DNA from: Rehmannia glutinosa
Taxonomy: Eukaryota; Streptophyta; Magnoliopsida; Lamiales; Orobanchaceae
Direction of reading: 5' to 3'
NCBI GenBank assembly: GCA_016081115.2
Contig: CM071928.1
Span: 59,217,950 to 59,281,949 of the forward strand
Length of the DNA: 64,000 nt
Part shown: piece after piece, positions 12,989 to 25,235 of the stretch
Numbering within the stretch: the stretch's first letter is position 1
How the letters are laid out: the number at the start of each line of letters is the position of its first letter
Translations under genes and position numbers: made by a program
Notes under the pieces: generated by a model
The model's database searches: none
The model's input: the letters and a program-made list of their open reading frames with translations, nothing else
Told to the model about the DNA's origin: nothing

Positions 12989-14815
12989 TCAAAAATCATG
13001 ATCATCCTCATGATCCATCAATTCCCAAGAACCATCTTGTTGTTGCACCATCGCTTTGTTCTTCTCACACCACCATGAAATGGGAACACAATATTCATCC
13101 TTCAAACCATCCATATGCTTGTTAACTAAGGCAATATCCTTAACTTCCAATTTAAACCCTCCTCTACTCCCTGTGTCCCTGCAATTCCATGCAAATAGCC
13201 CTCCAAGCTATGCCAACTGTTCAAATTCCCGGGCTTTTTAAATAGGTCGATTTATCCGTGTCAATGGCTAACTCTTCACCCACCTCGGAGTAGCCTATAA
13301 AGGGATACGTTGGAACAATGTCTGGGGCGTTTCTTACGCGAAGAACGTAGAGATTTTTAGATTTAAAACAAATTTACTTAAATTTGCTCGTCCCCCACAC
13401 GTGGGCTAAGACGAAAGCCGTCCACAGGACATGCCTTGTTGGGCATGTCCCCTAGGCCTGTTGTATCCATTGACAACAATGTCAACAGCATTTAAGGTTG
13501 AAACTGCAGCCCCTAAGCTGTGTCCTGTGACAGTAATGCTGGTTTCTTCATTCTTGTACTCTTCTACCAATCTCCTCACCTCTGTAAGAACCTAATTTAA
13601 GACATGTACGAGTGTCAAAACTTCACTAGCTAGCAAGTGAACAGTGTGCATTATTTAACTGATTAGGAATAATTGCAAATACTATCGTTCAGAGTTATTC
13701 TGATTATAAAAAATAAAAATCAATTATCTTTCAAAATTGCATAAACCTTATTACCAATATATTTTGTTTTACAAATTTCACCTATTGAGAGGTAATTTGC
13801 AAAACAAACACATACCTAAAGGGTATTTGTAATTTTAAAAATAAAACTTTTTTTTAATATTAGACCAAACTCCAAAGGGATGTTTTTGTAATCATCCCAA
13901 ATTAATTACAGGAAGCTATAGTCTTTAGAAATTATTCCTTTCCCCGTTAGTGAATATAAGATTTACGGTCGGTTCTCCTAGTCCTGCGGTGTTTCCTCTG
14001 CTATTTCAGTATACTAAATCAAATTCACTTGTACAATAATAATATCATCTTATAATCGATCAAAATGAAAATGATTATCATCTTATACACGTAACATTCA
14101 CCTACTGAATTTGAAATACCTGATCAAACAATTTATGAAACAGGATTTCTTGTGTACGAAGATTTACCTGGTTTCTAGCACTTGTCGTATTAAACAGCGA
14201 TCTCGGTCATCAGAAGTGTAAATAGAATACCACCAAGATGCACCTTAGGCTCAACATTTCTCAAAGATCTCCGGTGCAGAAACCGATGTAAACTCAAAAT
14301 CATTCATCCATTCAAGCGTCCGAATAGTACCCCTCCCATGCGATCAAAATATCCTCAACGCTAACTTCCTTCATCTGTCGCCACAGCCACAAACCCTATC
14401 CAATTTGATTCCTTGCTCCATGCCTCTCTTGACCATGACTTCATTATGAAGGCATCCGGGACTTTAATCGATGATGTTGCGTAAAAATATTTGGTCACGC
14501 GTACTTGAACGGGATTGCCCAGATCGGATTCCGACCTTGGAGAAGAGGTTGTCCTTTGCATATCGGCTGCTTCCTGCGTACTTTGATGCCTTTTCGGAGT
14601 TGAAAGTATCGTAGGGGTCGCTGAGCCATTTCTCCGTAGTGAATTATGTACTACTGACGGAGATCAAGGTTTAACTGGATCAACAAGCCTTCCCAGTGGT
14701 TTGTGCCACTTAGAATTTTCCATCTTTTGGCAATGCCTATGTTAACTTTCTTGTTTTTGTGCTGTTTGTGTTTCTCCGTTTTCTCCTGAAGCAACGCAGC
14801 ATTTTTGCCTTCGAA
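12989..14815 (-). pseudogene. Phospholipase A1-II / DAD1-like lipase pseudogene
   Basis: Class 3 lipase of the plant PLA1-II group, which hydrolyses the sn-1 acyl chain of glycerolipids. On the minus strand exon 1 (about 14815-14168) gives the IAKRWKILSGTNHWEGLL start, HYGEMAQ, then YFYATSSI, PDAFI and SWSREAWSKESNWIGFVAVATDEG. The exon ends after SLFNTTSARNQ at a GT donor (14167). The intron is 13592-14167. Exon 2 resumes with VLTEVRRLVEEYK and the serine nucleophile motif GHSLGAA (about 13503-13525), then LRVRNAPDIVPTYPFIGYSEVGEEL (13380-13280), DIALVNKHMDGLKDEYCVPVSWW and a final MDHEDDHDF before the stop at 12989-12991. Length and motif order fit an intact family member, but there are at least five frame changes and an in-frame stop after LDLRQ. 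The region between ATDEG and WYSIYTSDD is badly decayed. Confidence 0.85.
13664..13899. mobile_element. MITE, copy 2, inside the lipase intron
   Basis: Same family as 12730-12968, with ends AGGAATAATTGCAAATACTA and (reverse complement) GGGATGATTACAAAAACATCCC. It lies wholly within the intron at 13592-14167, so its insertion by itself would not have broken the reading frame. Confidence 0.68.
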
Positions 14816-15811
14816 AAATGCCGAATTTTTTCAAATTACATTATTCATTGAAAAACAATGAGTATGCATCTAATTAATTAGTAAGTTGAATTCTAGAGTT
14901 TAAACTTACAATAATTATTTTTTTTTTACAACATGATTCTTAGTTATCCTTGAAAGTTACATGTGTTTTAATCAGTTTTACCTGCATCTGATTTGCTGTT
15001 GATAACTTTTTTATCAAATTTTACAATTTATAAAGAGACAAAAAGAAAAAGAAAAAAAAAGAGACAAGAAAACAGAGAAAATAAATGAAGGGTCTTATTA
15101 CAGAAAGATTAATCCTAAATGTGAACTATCTTTGAAGAGAAACATATATAAAGTTTTCAAAAATAAAATTAAAGAAAAATCAGGTGAGAAAGAATGAAAA
15201 AGGAGATGAAGAAACAAATTTGGATGTGTAAGAACATTTTGGCAGATTTTGAATATAAATCAATTAACCAAAAATAGAAGGCATACCTTGGGAATCATAA
15301 TGCAATCTTTATATCTTCAGTAGCCAAACAGTGAAAAGTTCCTGTACATATGACATAACAAAATAAACCAAATGATAGAAGGCAACTTCATTCCTTTCTT
15401 AAAGTTTCTGTTTTAACAGAGAGACTTCACAGTTACAGTTTGTCTTTGTCAGGAAAGAAAAAAAAAGCATCTATGTATTGATCTCAGAAACAAGTATTAC
15501 ATGGTAAATTAAACCACAACTATAAGTATAATTCTACCAAATATAGAAGACCCCATGATTTGTAATAAAATGGTCAAATTTTATGAGCCACCTTAACTTC
15601 ATGTCACCAACAACAAATTCATAATAATGAGACCAATTACCAGATAAACTTATCACATATAACACTAAGCAAATACACCTAAACAAACTGGAAAAAAAAA
15701 ATGTATGCATAAAAACAAAATGCATCTATAAAAGCACAGACAAGCAAAACATTTTGATCCTTTCATAAACTGTATATACCTAATGAAAAGTCCTTATTTT
15801 ATTGCTTCCAA

Positions 15812-15847
<36 letters not shown>

Positions 15848-16547
15848 AAAAATACAATTATGAGAAGCAAACTATGATATAATAAACAATGATGTTTTAA
15901 AGAAATTACTTATATGGATATTTATATGCATAAAGACATTAAAATGATTCCTGTCTCTGCAAATTAATTAAGCATACACTGTTTTTTGAAGTTTGCAGTT
16001 GATTCATTCTTAAAGAGAATGTAACAAAAAAATTGACAAAAGCCATAAAGCATGTAATAGCCATTTTATGATTGAAGGAGCTCAACTATTGTGGATATTA
16101 AGCAGAAATCAGATTGTTAAGGCATCAAACATATGATACCTCGAGAAAGCAGCAGGAGTTTGTTGGCTATTTTCAGCCTGATGAGAAGCTTTTGATGGGG
16201 TATGGCAAGGAATGAACAAAGCCAAACTTTTATACAGCCATTATAAGCAAGGTCTGGCTGGCTGTGGCATTATCTCATACATCATATATGGATAATAATT
16301 ATATAGAATAAATGGACATTGTTGAATCAGTTGAAGTGTCCATATCTACTTCTATATTCTTGGATTCAAAGGCCTATCTACTCAACTCAAGCAATCATTT
16401 TTCTCCCTTGACACTTAATTACAATTATAATGGAAGAATTTATGTTGAAATGAGTCATTTGTTGAAGCGTTACTCTTTTAATCAGGCTATTTGTATAGTG
16501 AAAAATTTTTGTTAGTCTTGCCCTATAATTTCAAGGAGCCATATGCA
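14816..16547. other. Intergenic DNA with a TA microsatellite
   Basis: Upstream side of the lipase relic, AT-rich. A short GC-balanced patch at 16150-16230 has an open frame ending in a stop (EFVGYFQPDEKLLMGYGKE) but no family that I can assign. The 67-codon frame at 16312 shows no domain. No gene can be supported. Confidence 0.45.
15814..15843. repeat. (TA)n microsatellite
   Basis: About 15 TA units without interruption. Confidence 0.95.
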
Positions 16548-19141
16548 TCTATATATATAATAACAACCGCTTTCTTAAAATAGTATAGGAAAAATTTTCC
16601 GCCTTTTTTAGCTTACTATTAAAAGTAAAAAAGAATTTGTTCAATATGAGTTTTTATATGGTATTTATTTTAGTACTTTTTATGAAATGATTTTGTCATA
16701 CATTACAGTTGTAATTAGAGATTGCATAATTTTTGGAAATTTCAAATGAATACATTTTCAAACTTACTGGAATTAAACGACACTGTATTTTCTTGAAACT
16801 TTATTTTGAGCTATTTTTTTTTTTGTTATTATATGGCCATGTGATTTCCGCACTTACTATATTTAAATTGCATTTTCAACTTACAGTAATTAAAGACTAA
16901 AATTGGTATTCAATAAAAGTGTTAAAAATACAGTAAGGAAATTAAAATCATTCAATTATAGTAAAATTATAAACAAAATAACATATATAATTATGTAATT
17001 ATTTTTCAATCATGTAAGCTGTATTTTACGCAAATTTGATTTCATACTTTTGCAACATGTACTGATTTTAAACCAACTAATTTAAATAATTAGTAAATAA
17101 TATTAAATATGACTTGCCACATAATTTTAGAATTTAAATTGAAATGTATATAGAGTAAAACAATCAATTAAAGTATTATTTTTGACTACATTAAGTAAAC
17201 CCGTGTATTTGCACATCATTCAAAGCTAATCGGTTTTCTTAAAATAAAATATTTTATAACAATAAAAAAAAATATGTATTGTCCGTATATATATACACAC
17301 ACACTAAATAAACGAATGGTATTGTATATATATTAATCTCATAATTGTACACATATTTTCCGAAAAGAGAGATTAAATATATATTTAACCTCTAATTGTT
17401 GATATACAATATATACGATTTTCATCGATTGTAATATATTCTTTATATATATATATACAATTTTTTTACCATTTAGCGATTCTTGTTAAAAAGTAATAAA
17501 ATAGAATGTGCACAAATAATAAGTGATAAAATATTTATTATTTCATTGTTTTTGGTAATCAACTTTTTAAATAATAACTCTTTAAAATTAAATAAAAAAT
17601 AGAATTATGTAAATTTAACTTTATAAAACCTCTCGTGTGTACATCATTAATTATTGTATTTTTTAAAAAGTAATTGTTTATTCATTTTTGATCCATTTTT
17701 TTATATAATATATAAAATTAATTATTTTTCAAAATATTCAGTTGACACTCATATTGCATATATAAAATTAAAAAAATACAAAATATAATTAAATATTTAC
17801 TCATATTTTGTAATTTTAATGGGCTTTAAAAGCATTCGGGATATCAACATCAATTTATAAATTCATGTATTTTGGCTATTTATGATATATGTATAGTTGT
17901 AATTTGGTTTTTAGCCCATGTCTTAGTAATTATATAAAATTATATTTTAATTGATTGAATTCAAATAAAAAGACTTATTCTAATTGAAGAAAATATCTCA
18001 AAATATATATCCAAATTTTATATATCACATATACATGCATAGCATTATATATATTTATATAAAAGAAAATTAAGATTTATTTAATATAAAACTATATTCA
18101 TAATAGTATTTTATATACTGAAAATTATTTGTTATATATTAACGTATTTTTCATGTTAATAGAAATTATTTTTTATATTTGTCAACGTATTTTGATATTG
18201 AAATTTCAAAGTTGTACATTTGGAATTAGATATGAATTTTGTTTGATACTTTTTGTATATACGTGTATATATAAAGATAAATTAGTTTTTATTGAAATAT
18301 TTCATTTTCCTTAATTGCGTTGCTAAATATAAAACATGATTTTTGTTTAATTCTTTTAATAATTTTGTGATTGTTCAACTTTCTACACCCCAAAAATATA
18401 AAATTTGAAATAATTTTATTATTGATTATATTGAAATATAATTTATTAAATATTCAGCATTGAGGTAGAAAACAATTAACATTGGGTAGCTAATTATTTT
18501 TTAGACTTTTACTTATAGATAAATACAATTCGTATTTACATCAAATATTTCGTATCAAAAGGAATTTTTTATAGCTTATAATATTTTATTTTTATTATTT
18601 AATCATGTGGATAATAAAAATAAATATCTTTATATTTTAATTATTTTTGAAATTTTAAATTTTTGCATCACTATTTTTTAAAACTTATATAACATAAATT
18701 CATAATTTATAAATTAAAGAATGAGAACACGTAAAATTGTAAGGATTATTGTGTTTAATTTTGTAAAATTAATAAAATCAAAAATTATAAATAGAATTAA
18801 TATTAATAATAGACTAATACAATATACATATTCGGAAATAGGGATGAAAATGGAGAATCTCCATTTTATCAAAATCGGAATGGAAAGGAAGACGAGGATA
18901 TAAATACACTGGCTTCATCCCATCTCCAATTCTAGAAGAGGAGATTCCCATCATTCAATTAACAGAGATTCCCATCCCATTAACCATTATATTTGGTTAC
19001 CAACATGAATGATTCCTCCGATGTTGCCATCCCTAAATACAAGATATAGAAGTATTAGAAAATTTACATGTAACAATTCAAATAATTCAAAAAGATGTCT
19101 CACACATATAAACCCCGTGCATCACACGGGTAAAAAACTAG
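16548..19141 (+). mobile_element. Probable non-autonomous Helitron
   Basis: The 3' end has the Helitron signature: a hairpin CCCGTG-CATCA-CACGGG (19114-19130), seven bases, then CTAG at 19138-19141 followed by T. A candidate 5' end, A followed by TCTATATATATAA, lies at 16547/16548 and gives an element of about 2.6 kb with very AT-rich, non-coding content. The 5' end is only a guess, because TC after A is common in such DNA. A small hAT-like MITE is embedded at 18839-19035. No Rep or helicase sequence is seen, so mobilisation would need another element. Confidence 0.55.
18839..19035. mobile_element. hAT-like MITE inside the Helitron
   Basis: Ends are TAGGGATGAAAATGG on the left and TAGGGATGGCAACATCGG (reverse complement) on the right, the GGGATGxCAAC type common in plant hAT MITEs. 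197 bp, non-coding. No clear 8-bp target duplication. Confidence 0.5.
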
Positions 19142-19625
19142 TTGAATTAATTTGAGGTTGTTGGGTCGAAGGTGTAAAGAAAATTGTGTTATGGTGGTAG
19201 GTCCTGGTGTGGGCCAAGATACAATCTAATATCGTGGGTATTTGCGTATGTCGCCAATTGGTTTTTAGGTTAAGTAGTAGCACTTGATATCGTACAAGTG
19301 GTATTAGAGGCAAGGTGAAAGGTTAGATCTCTAGCGGGAGCAATAGTTGAGGGCGATTGTTTACGATTCCTATTTCTAGTGGGAGCAATCACTCACCGAT
19401 TGTTGGGTCATAAGGTGTTGAAGCAATCGTCCCGTGATAGTAGGTCCCGATGGTCCAAGTCACAATCGAATGTCGTGAGTATTGCAACAATTGTCATATG
19501 CTGGAGGTCCTAATGGGGTCCACGCTGTCGAATATCGTTGGCGCTTTGGTGCATGTGTCTTTGACCTGGTTTTAAGTGAAATGATAGCGTCGAGATCCCA
19601 TACAAGTCCCTTTATGTCCTTTTTT
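19142..19625 (+). repeat. Degenerate LTR-retrotransposon leader, repeated blocks
   Basis: Blocks resembling TTGTTGGGTC...AAGGTGT...AGTAGGTCC...GTCGTGAGTATT occur near 19155, 19390 and partly at 19500. After the first block AAGTGGTATTAGAGGC (about 19296-19311) resembles the initiator-Met tRNA primer-binding site next to copia LTRs. No coding domain follows. I read this as relics of an LTR end and leader. Alternative: an unrelated tandem duplication. Confidence 0.35.
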
Positions 19626-20150
19626 TTTTTCTTTCTAAAACACCCTTTATATCTTTATAGATGCATCACATGTCTATATTTGAATTATATAAACACAAAT
19701 CACTACTTAAGATAACAAATAAATCCTTAATCTTATCATGTTTCCTAGTTACATGTATACTATAATAGTGCTATCATCATATTCATATGCTTGTCAAGAT
19801 TACATGGGCTAGTTTTAGACTCAACCACGAGCGCAATGCGTATTAGCAATTAATTTCGGGGAGACGATAAAATAATTTAACACAACTTCATTTATCTACT
19901 TTTGTCCGTGTCCCCTATCTAAACATTATTTACTCTTGTTGCTTATCATGTTCTCTGGTGCTGTGAACTAAATGGGCGAAAATCATTTTCCCAAGACTTT
20001 TCTTTGAAGTTACCAACGTATGGAACAAAGAAGATGCTTGCAAGTTTAACAAGGCAACTATAAAAGCAACCCTTTTCCAAAGCTAAATCATGAAAATTAT
20101 TATTGTTGAAAATGATCTTTTGGATGGACCAATAATCTTTATGGTCCAGA
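19626..20150. other. Intergenic DNA upstream of the SET-domain gene
   Basis: AT-rich, no gene recognised. It merges into the promoter of the gene at 20260. Confidence 0.5.
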
Positions 20151-20154
20151 AGTG

Positions 20155-20247
20155 TGGGCTTACAAAATGTAAAAAAAGTTTCCAATTTTATAGGCCCAAC
20201 AACATATTTAAACTAAAACTAATTACAACATGAAATTTACAGGCCCA
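20155..20247 (+). promoter_or_regulatory. Promoter with three site II (TGGGCY) motifs
   Basis: TGGGCT at 20155-20160 and GGCCCA (reverse of TGGGCC) at 20193-20198 and 20242-20247 lie within 105 bp upstream of the ATG at 20260. TGGGCY site II elements are bound by TCP factors and are typical of constitutively expressed, often TATA-less, plant genes. The last one is 13 bases from the start codon, so the 5' UTR would be very short or the true start lies further in. Confidence 0.45.
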
Positions 20248-20259
20248 TAATCCTAAAAC

Positions 20260-23200
20260 ATGGAGATGAGAGCGATTGAAGACACAGCCATAGGCCAAGA
20301 CCTAACCCCACCTCTCCGCCCTCTCGCCGTCGTCCTCCACGACTCCGCCCTTAGCTCATACTGCTCCGCCTGCTTTTCTACTCTTCCGCCGCAGCCATTT
20401 CCCCCTTTTGCCCCTGCCTTTCCCCAAAACCCTTACCATGTCCCCATCGACACCCCCACTCCCCTCTACTGTTCCCCAACTGCTCCTCCCCTAGCCGCCT
20501 ACCTACTCGTGTTCGTAGCTCGATCGGAGGTCGATTCCCCCTCCATTTATCCTCCGGCGAACCCCACCTCCTCTCTCTCTTCCTCCAATCACCTCCTTCA
20601 CGTGTAACGACGACTCCTCCGACCTCCGCCTCTCTCTCCGCCTTGTTCACATTTTCGGAAAACTTCCCCAACAATACGGGGTTTTCCCAAAATTTCCAGC
20701 TTCGATGAACAGTGATCAAAAGAACGGCGCTTCTGAGAGAATTGCTGGTTTGATGACTAATTGTGAGAATTTATTATTTGGGGAAAATAGAAAAAACAAT
20801 TTGACGGTAGTGATGAAGGGAGAATTCAGATGAAAATAACGAAAATATTTTGGAGAGGATAAGAGAGGGGGCAAAGTGATAGCGAAGGCGAGGAGGATGT
20901 GTTTGGATGAGAATGTAAATGTAGAGAAGCAGGATGAGCTTGTATTGGAGGAGATGGTTTTGTGCTTAGTGCTAACGAACGCTGTGGAGGTTCAGGATAA
21001 GAGTGGCTGCTGCATAGGAGTTGCTGTTTATGAAACTGCATTTTCTTGGATTAATCATAGTTGTTCTCCAAATGCTTGCTACAGGTTTTTAATGGGGCTG
21101 GAAGATAATGAGGAGCTACCAGCTTTAAGGATTACTCCAGCTGCAAAAAGTGGCTGTGGCAATGGATATGATAATGGTTTCATAATGGAAGGTGATTTAC
21201 GATGCCCATTTTCACGTATTTTTACACAAATGACATGGTGGATAAGAGGTGATGGAGAGTTTATTTTCAGGTGATGTAGAAAAAAATGGTTATGGTCCAA
21301 GAATTATAGTTCGAAGTATAAAAGCTGTTAACAAAGGAGAAGAGGTGACAATTGCATACACGAACTTGTTGCAACCTAAGGTTGGGATTTATTTTAAACT
21401 TTAACAGCGTTGTGATTGAGATTTTGATGTTTGAGTTTATTTATAGATCTTGTGTTTAACTTAACTAAAAAACAGGACTAAACTTTGTTTATATTTCTTG
21501 TAATTTTAGAGAAGAGTTGTATCAGTACTTATTTTTGGTTCAAAAGGGAAGCATTCAAGTTACATTGACAAATAAGGAATGTGTTCAAGATAAATTAGTT
21601 AATTTGCTGTTTTTGAATTTGCACTGTATGTTTTGAGAAACAATGGGAAATGGGTGAAAATTGTGGAGTGTTTGCTTTGGCACAGAATCGAAGGCCTTAA
21701 AGGACGAATATTGGACAAAGAAAAGAAAGGAAGAATGGTTAAGTAGTGTATGTGAACAGATTTACTACTGTGGACCTCCACTATCACAGAACTGTATTAC
21801 TAGGATTAAGAAGGCTTTTAGTAGTTAAACATTATTCATTATTCATATATTCTTTCCTATAATTTCATCGCGAATTCATGATTGGCTTTCTCGCAAATTT
21901 CTGTTTCTTGTGTTATTCTTTATAGATTTTAAAGAACATCTTAATCTTTTATGAGTTCCTGATGCCTTTGCAATAACACTCTCCTGCAGTTCAAGCTTTT
22001 CTTACTTTTATTTGTCTTTGGTTTCTGCAGGAGATGAGGCGAGCAGAATTATGGTCTAAGTATCGGTTTAGTTGTAGCTGTAAGCGCTGTGGTGCGGTGC
22101 CTGAAGCTTATGTGGATAATGCTCTGCAAGTAAGGTTTTATTTAATTGGTAAAAAAATGATTGGATACATGTTATGTGTGGAAGGAATTGAAATTGAGAT
22201 TACCAAGAATCAGAGGTGCTCCTTCCCCCCCAAAAAAAAAAAAAATGGAAGGGAAAAGGTTTAGCATTTATCCTTCACTTTATGGGTATTCTATGTGTAA
22301 TGTGTGTGTGTGTATGAAAACACATACACATGCTCATAATACCTACATTTATAGTGTCGCAACATTTGCAGTATTTCTTATTTTTATGCTTGAAGTATCT
22401 TAAAGGCCTCTTGGGTTCTGAAAATGTTTTTCACATTGTTTTTGGAATTTGTGAAAGTAAGAGGTTGTTTGGCTGAGCTCATCAAATCATCGTATAAGCT
22501 GTTTTTCGAAAACAGCTTATAAGCTCCTAACATCTTATTTTGAGAGAGCTTATAAAATCTAATTTTAAAAAGTTTACCAAACACCTTTAGAGAGCTTATA
22601 AGCTCTTATAAGAAGTTTTAAATAAGCTCAGCCAAACGCCCTGTATTTCTCCAGATTATTTATATCTTCATTGGTTTCGTTAATTGATCTTCTCATGATG
22701 TAATTGCCACTATTGATGCATTAAGCTCTTTATTGAGACTTTTGCTCACAACCACATGTATACTTGGCTTTTTCTTTCCTTTGTAGGCATTGTCTGCTGC
22801 CAATCCCGAGTCGTCGGACTATAAAATAGAAAAACTGATGCAAAGCTTTGATAATGCAATAACAGACTATCTATCATCTGGTGATCCAATATCGTGCTGT
22901 AAGAATCTCGAAAACTTGCTCACTCACGGCCACTTAAACAACAAATCCCGAGAACCAAACGAAGCAAAATCACCTCAAAAACTAAAGCTACATCCTTTTC
23001 ATTATCTTTCTCTAAACACTTACACCGCCTTGTCCTCTGCTTATAAAGTCCACGCTAGTGATCTCTCGGTTCTTAATTCTGACATTGAAAGACAAAAGCT
23101 TGAAGCTTTCAAAATGTACAAAACAAGTGCTGCATATTCGTTGTTGCTGGCTGGGGTGGCCCATCATCTTTTCACGTTTGAATCTTCTCTTGTGACAACA

Positions 23201-23691
23201 GTTGCAAACTTCTGGATAAATGCAGGGGAATCAATGCTGAATCTTTCTAGAAGCTTCTTTGGGCTTCATTTTTAAATCCGAGCGGGACCCATCTGGAGTT
23301 CTTATCCGTTTCGGCTCAAAAATGCAATTGTCGTTGTCTGGGAGATATTTTGGAACCAAATTCTCGAGATATGGAGTTTGAGGAAATAAAGAGTCGGCTA
23401 CATAATTGCATTGCCAATATAACACCAAAAGTGTGGAGCATGTTTGCTTCTGAAAGTAGTTTTTTGAAAAAAATTAGAAACCCTATTGATTTTAGTTGGC
23501 TTGCATCTCCTGAAGCTTCTATGTTTTCGATATTGGAAGGTGAGGAATGTGATGAACAAGTAAGGATGAATATCTTTCTGCTGAGCATCCACTGTTTAAG
23601 GTATGGTGCGCTCTTTTCAAGCATCTGTTATGGATTGTCAGCTGAAATGAATTGTTATACAACTCTTGGGTTTTTAAAGGAATTTGCTTGA
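20260..23691 (+). pseudogene. SDG41: SET DOMAIN GROUP 41-like SMYD protein gene, frameshifted
   Basis: Plant SMYD-type protein: a SET domain split by a MYND zinc finger, in a family that includes lysine methyltransferases. Exon 1 (20260-21380) starts MEMRAIEDTAIGQDLTPPL and has a MYND-type CSACF...LYCS pair. It then carries ERIAGLMTN, the SET motif AFSWINHSCSPNACYRF (about 21035-21090) and GEEVTIAYTNLLQPK at its end. Exon 2 (22031-22139) holds the post-SET cysteines in RFSCSCKRCGA. Exon 3 (22787-23691) encodes the helical C-terminal domain and stops after FLKEFA. Introns are 21381-22030 and 22140-22786, with GT...AG ends. Frame changes are needed near 20560, 20835, 21250, 23265 and 23320. Codons between them look well conserved, so either the gene died recently or the sequence has indel errors. 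The symbol rests on remembered similarity to the SDG41 family, not on a search. Confidence 0.8.
22461..22643. mobile_element. hAT-like MITE in intron 2 of the SET-domain gene
   Basis: 183 bp. The left end GAGGTTGTTTGGCTGAGC matches the reverse complement of the right end, CAGGGCGTTTGGCTGAGC, with three mismatches. Internal AGCTTATAAGCT palindromes are typical of this abundant plant MITE type. It lies in the intron 22140-22786 and leaves both splice sites intact. No matching 8-bp flank was found. Confidence 0.7.
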
Positions 23692-25235
23692 AATATGTAT
23701 GGACTTTTTTTAATTTGTTTTTTTTTGGGTCGCGTTATTTGCTAGAGTTGGCCCAAATATCCACTCTGCTTGATCTCGGCCCAAACAGTTACAATTAGAA
23801 AGTAATACAAATGTATTTTGTTGAATGCTAACCCCATTTATTATAATTTATGTGCGACTATTTTTATGTGCCAGAATTGTGATATGGGTTCTCTAATAAT
23901 ACATCATTTCCTACTCTTATTCATTAAATAACTTGTTTCTTATTAGATCTTTAAAAATATGGATCCTTATAAAAATTACTATTATGGTCAAACAATGTTG
24001 TGAGTACCATGAAAAGGAAATATGCCATTTTTGGAGGTGGTTAAAACATTACCAAAACCACAATGAGCAGCAAATGGCAGTTGCTAAAGTTTGTCCTTAT
24101 AGTTTCTATCCTCAACAGCTTCCCCTCCCACTTTTTTATTAATCTGGTTCTACTACAAGTACCTACTCCTTGTCCTTTTTAACTTATTTTTTCTCTTCTT
24201 TTAATTATTAGGTCTGTTTTCATTTATAATTGTACCTAATTTTGTTTGGCAGCAAGCATAACCATTAACAACTTAAACCTTTCCTTGCTGTTAAACACTG
24301 CGATCTAAAGGATAAAATTAAATACAATCCTGATCGTATTTTTCTTTCTAATTTCTAACAAATGGTTACCAATATAAATTATTTTAATGTACGTTAATGA
24401 ATATATTTTAAAAGGATGTATAACTTGTTGAAGTCTGGAATCAAGGATATAATGCACCATATAACTTCTACAATTGTTTCTTATATTATCTACAAGGACA
24501 TGCATAAATATATAAAAAGTCGCTCTCTCTCTTTTTATTTATTATTTTTTTGTATGGGGATTAAAGAAAAAAAAATGAGCAACCATAAAACCCTTCAATT
24601 CCATTTTTCATTTCTTAATCCTTCCAATGAGAAAATTCAAAATAGAAAGCAATAATTGATCTTGCTCGGTAATATAATCCATCCCTAATATATTCAAATG
24701 GACAAACACATTTTCCCCATATATCAGAGAGCTTTGTGTTTATGAACTTATTAAGGTAAGAGTGTGTGTGTGTGTGTGTGTGTGTTGGGATGATGGCTAA
24801 AGGAAGTTACACGTTATGTATCTTGAAAAACTAGCACATGTAGCACCGTGAACTAAAAGTAATTGTTTTGCTAAGATTTTGGGGTTCTTTTCAAGGATGA
24901 AGCAAACATAAGCCATCATGAAAAGTGCAGGTACCAAGAAGTGATCTTTGTTTTCAGGTACACATCATTATTAAGTTACCTTAATTTCCACAGTGAAAAG
25001 ATTGTTAATCTAACAAACTCGGTATGAACCTGAAAGCCAGTCTTTTTATGCTCAAAGTTGATTTCACCTTTTCTTATTATACTAACAAAACTACCCCTTT
25101 AAATTTGCTTAAACGCATTAAATTATGCTTATTGGAATTTGATGCCTCATTCTTGCCGCAGTAATTGAATCATCACATGCGTGGAGAGAGCGAAATTGTT
25201 TTTTTAAATAACTTGTGGAATTCTTCAACCAAGAA
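23692..25235. other. Intergenic DNA with a GT microsatellite
   Basis: The 3' flank of the SET-domain gene, AT-rich with T-rich runs just after the stop codon. A (GT)12 tract lies at 24762-24785. No protein or RNA gene recognised before the tRNA. Confidence 0.55.
24762..24785. repeat. (GT)12 microsatellite
   Basis: Uninterrupted GT dinucleotide tract. Confidence 0.95.

Noticed and set aside
16180..16270. microRNA hairpin resembling miR160/miR166 wording (GTCTGGCTGGCTGTGG, GGAATGAACAAAGCC)
   Set aside because: Neither phrase matches a known mature miRNA over its length, and the two do not pair as hairpin arms.
20378..20719. 113-codon minus-strand frame opposite the SET-domain gene
   Set aside because: Antisense shadow of a Pro/Ser-rich coding exon, with no domain.
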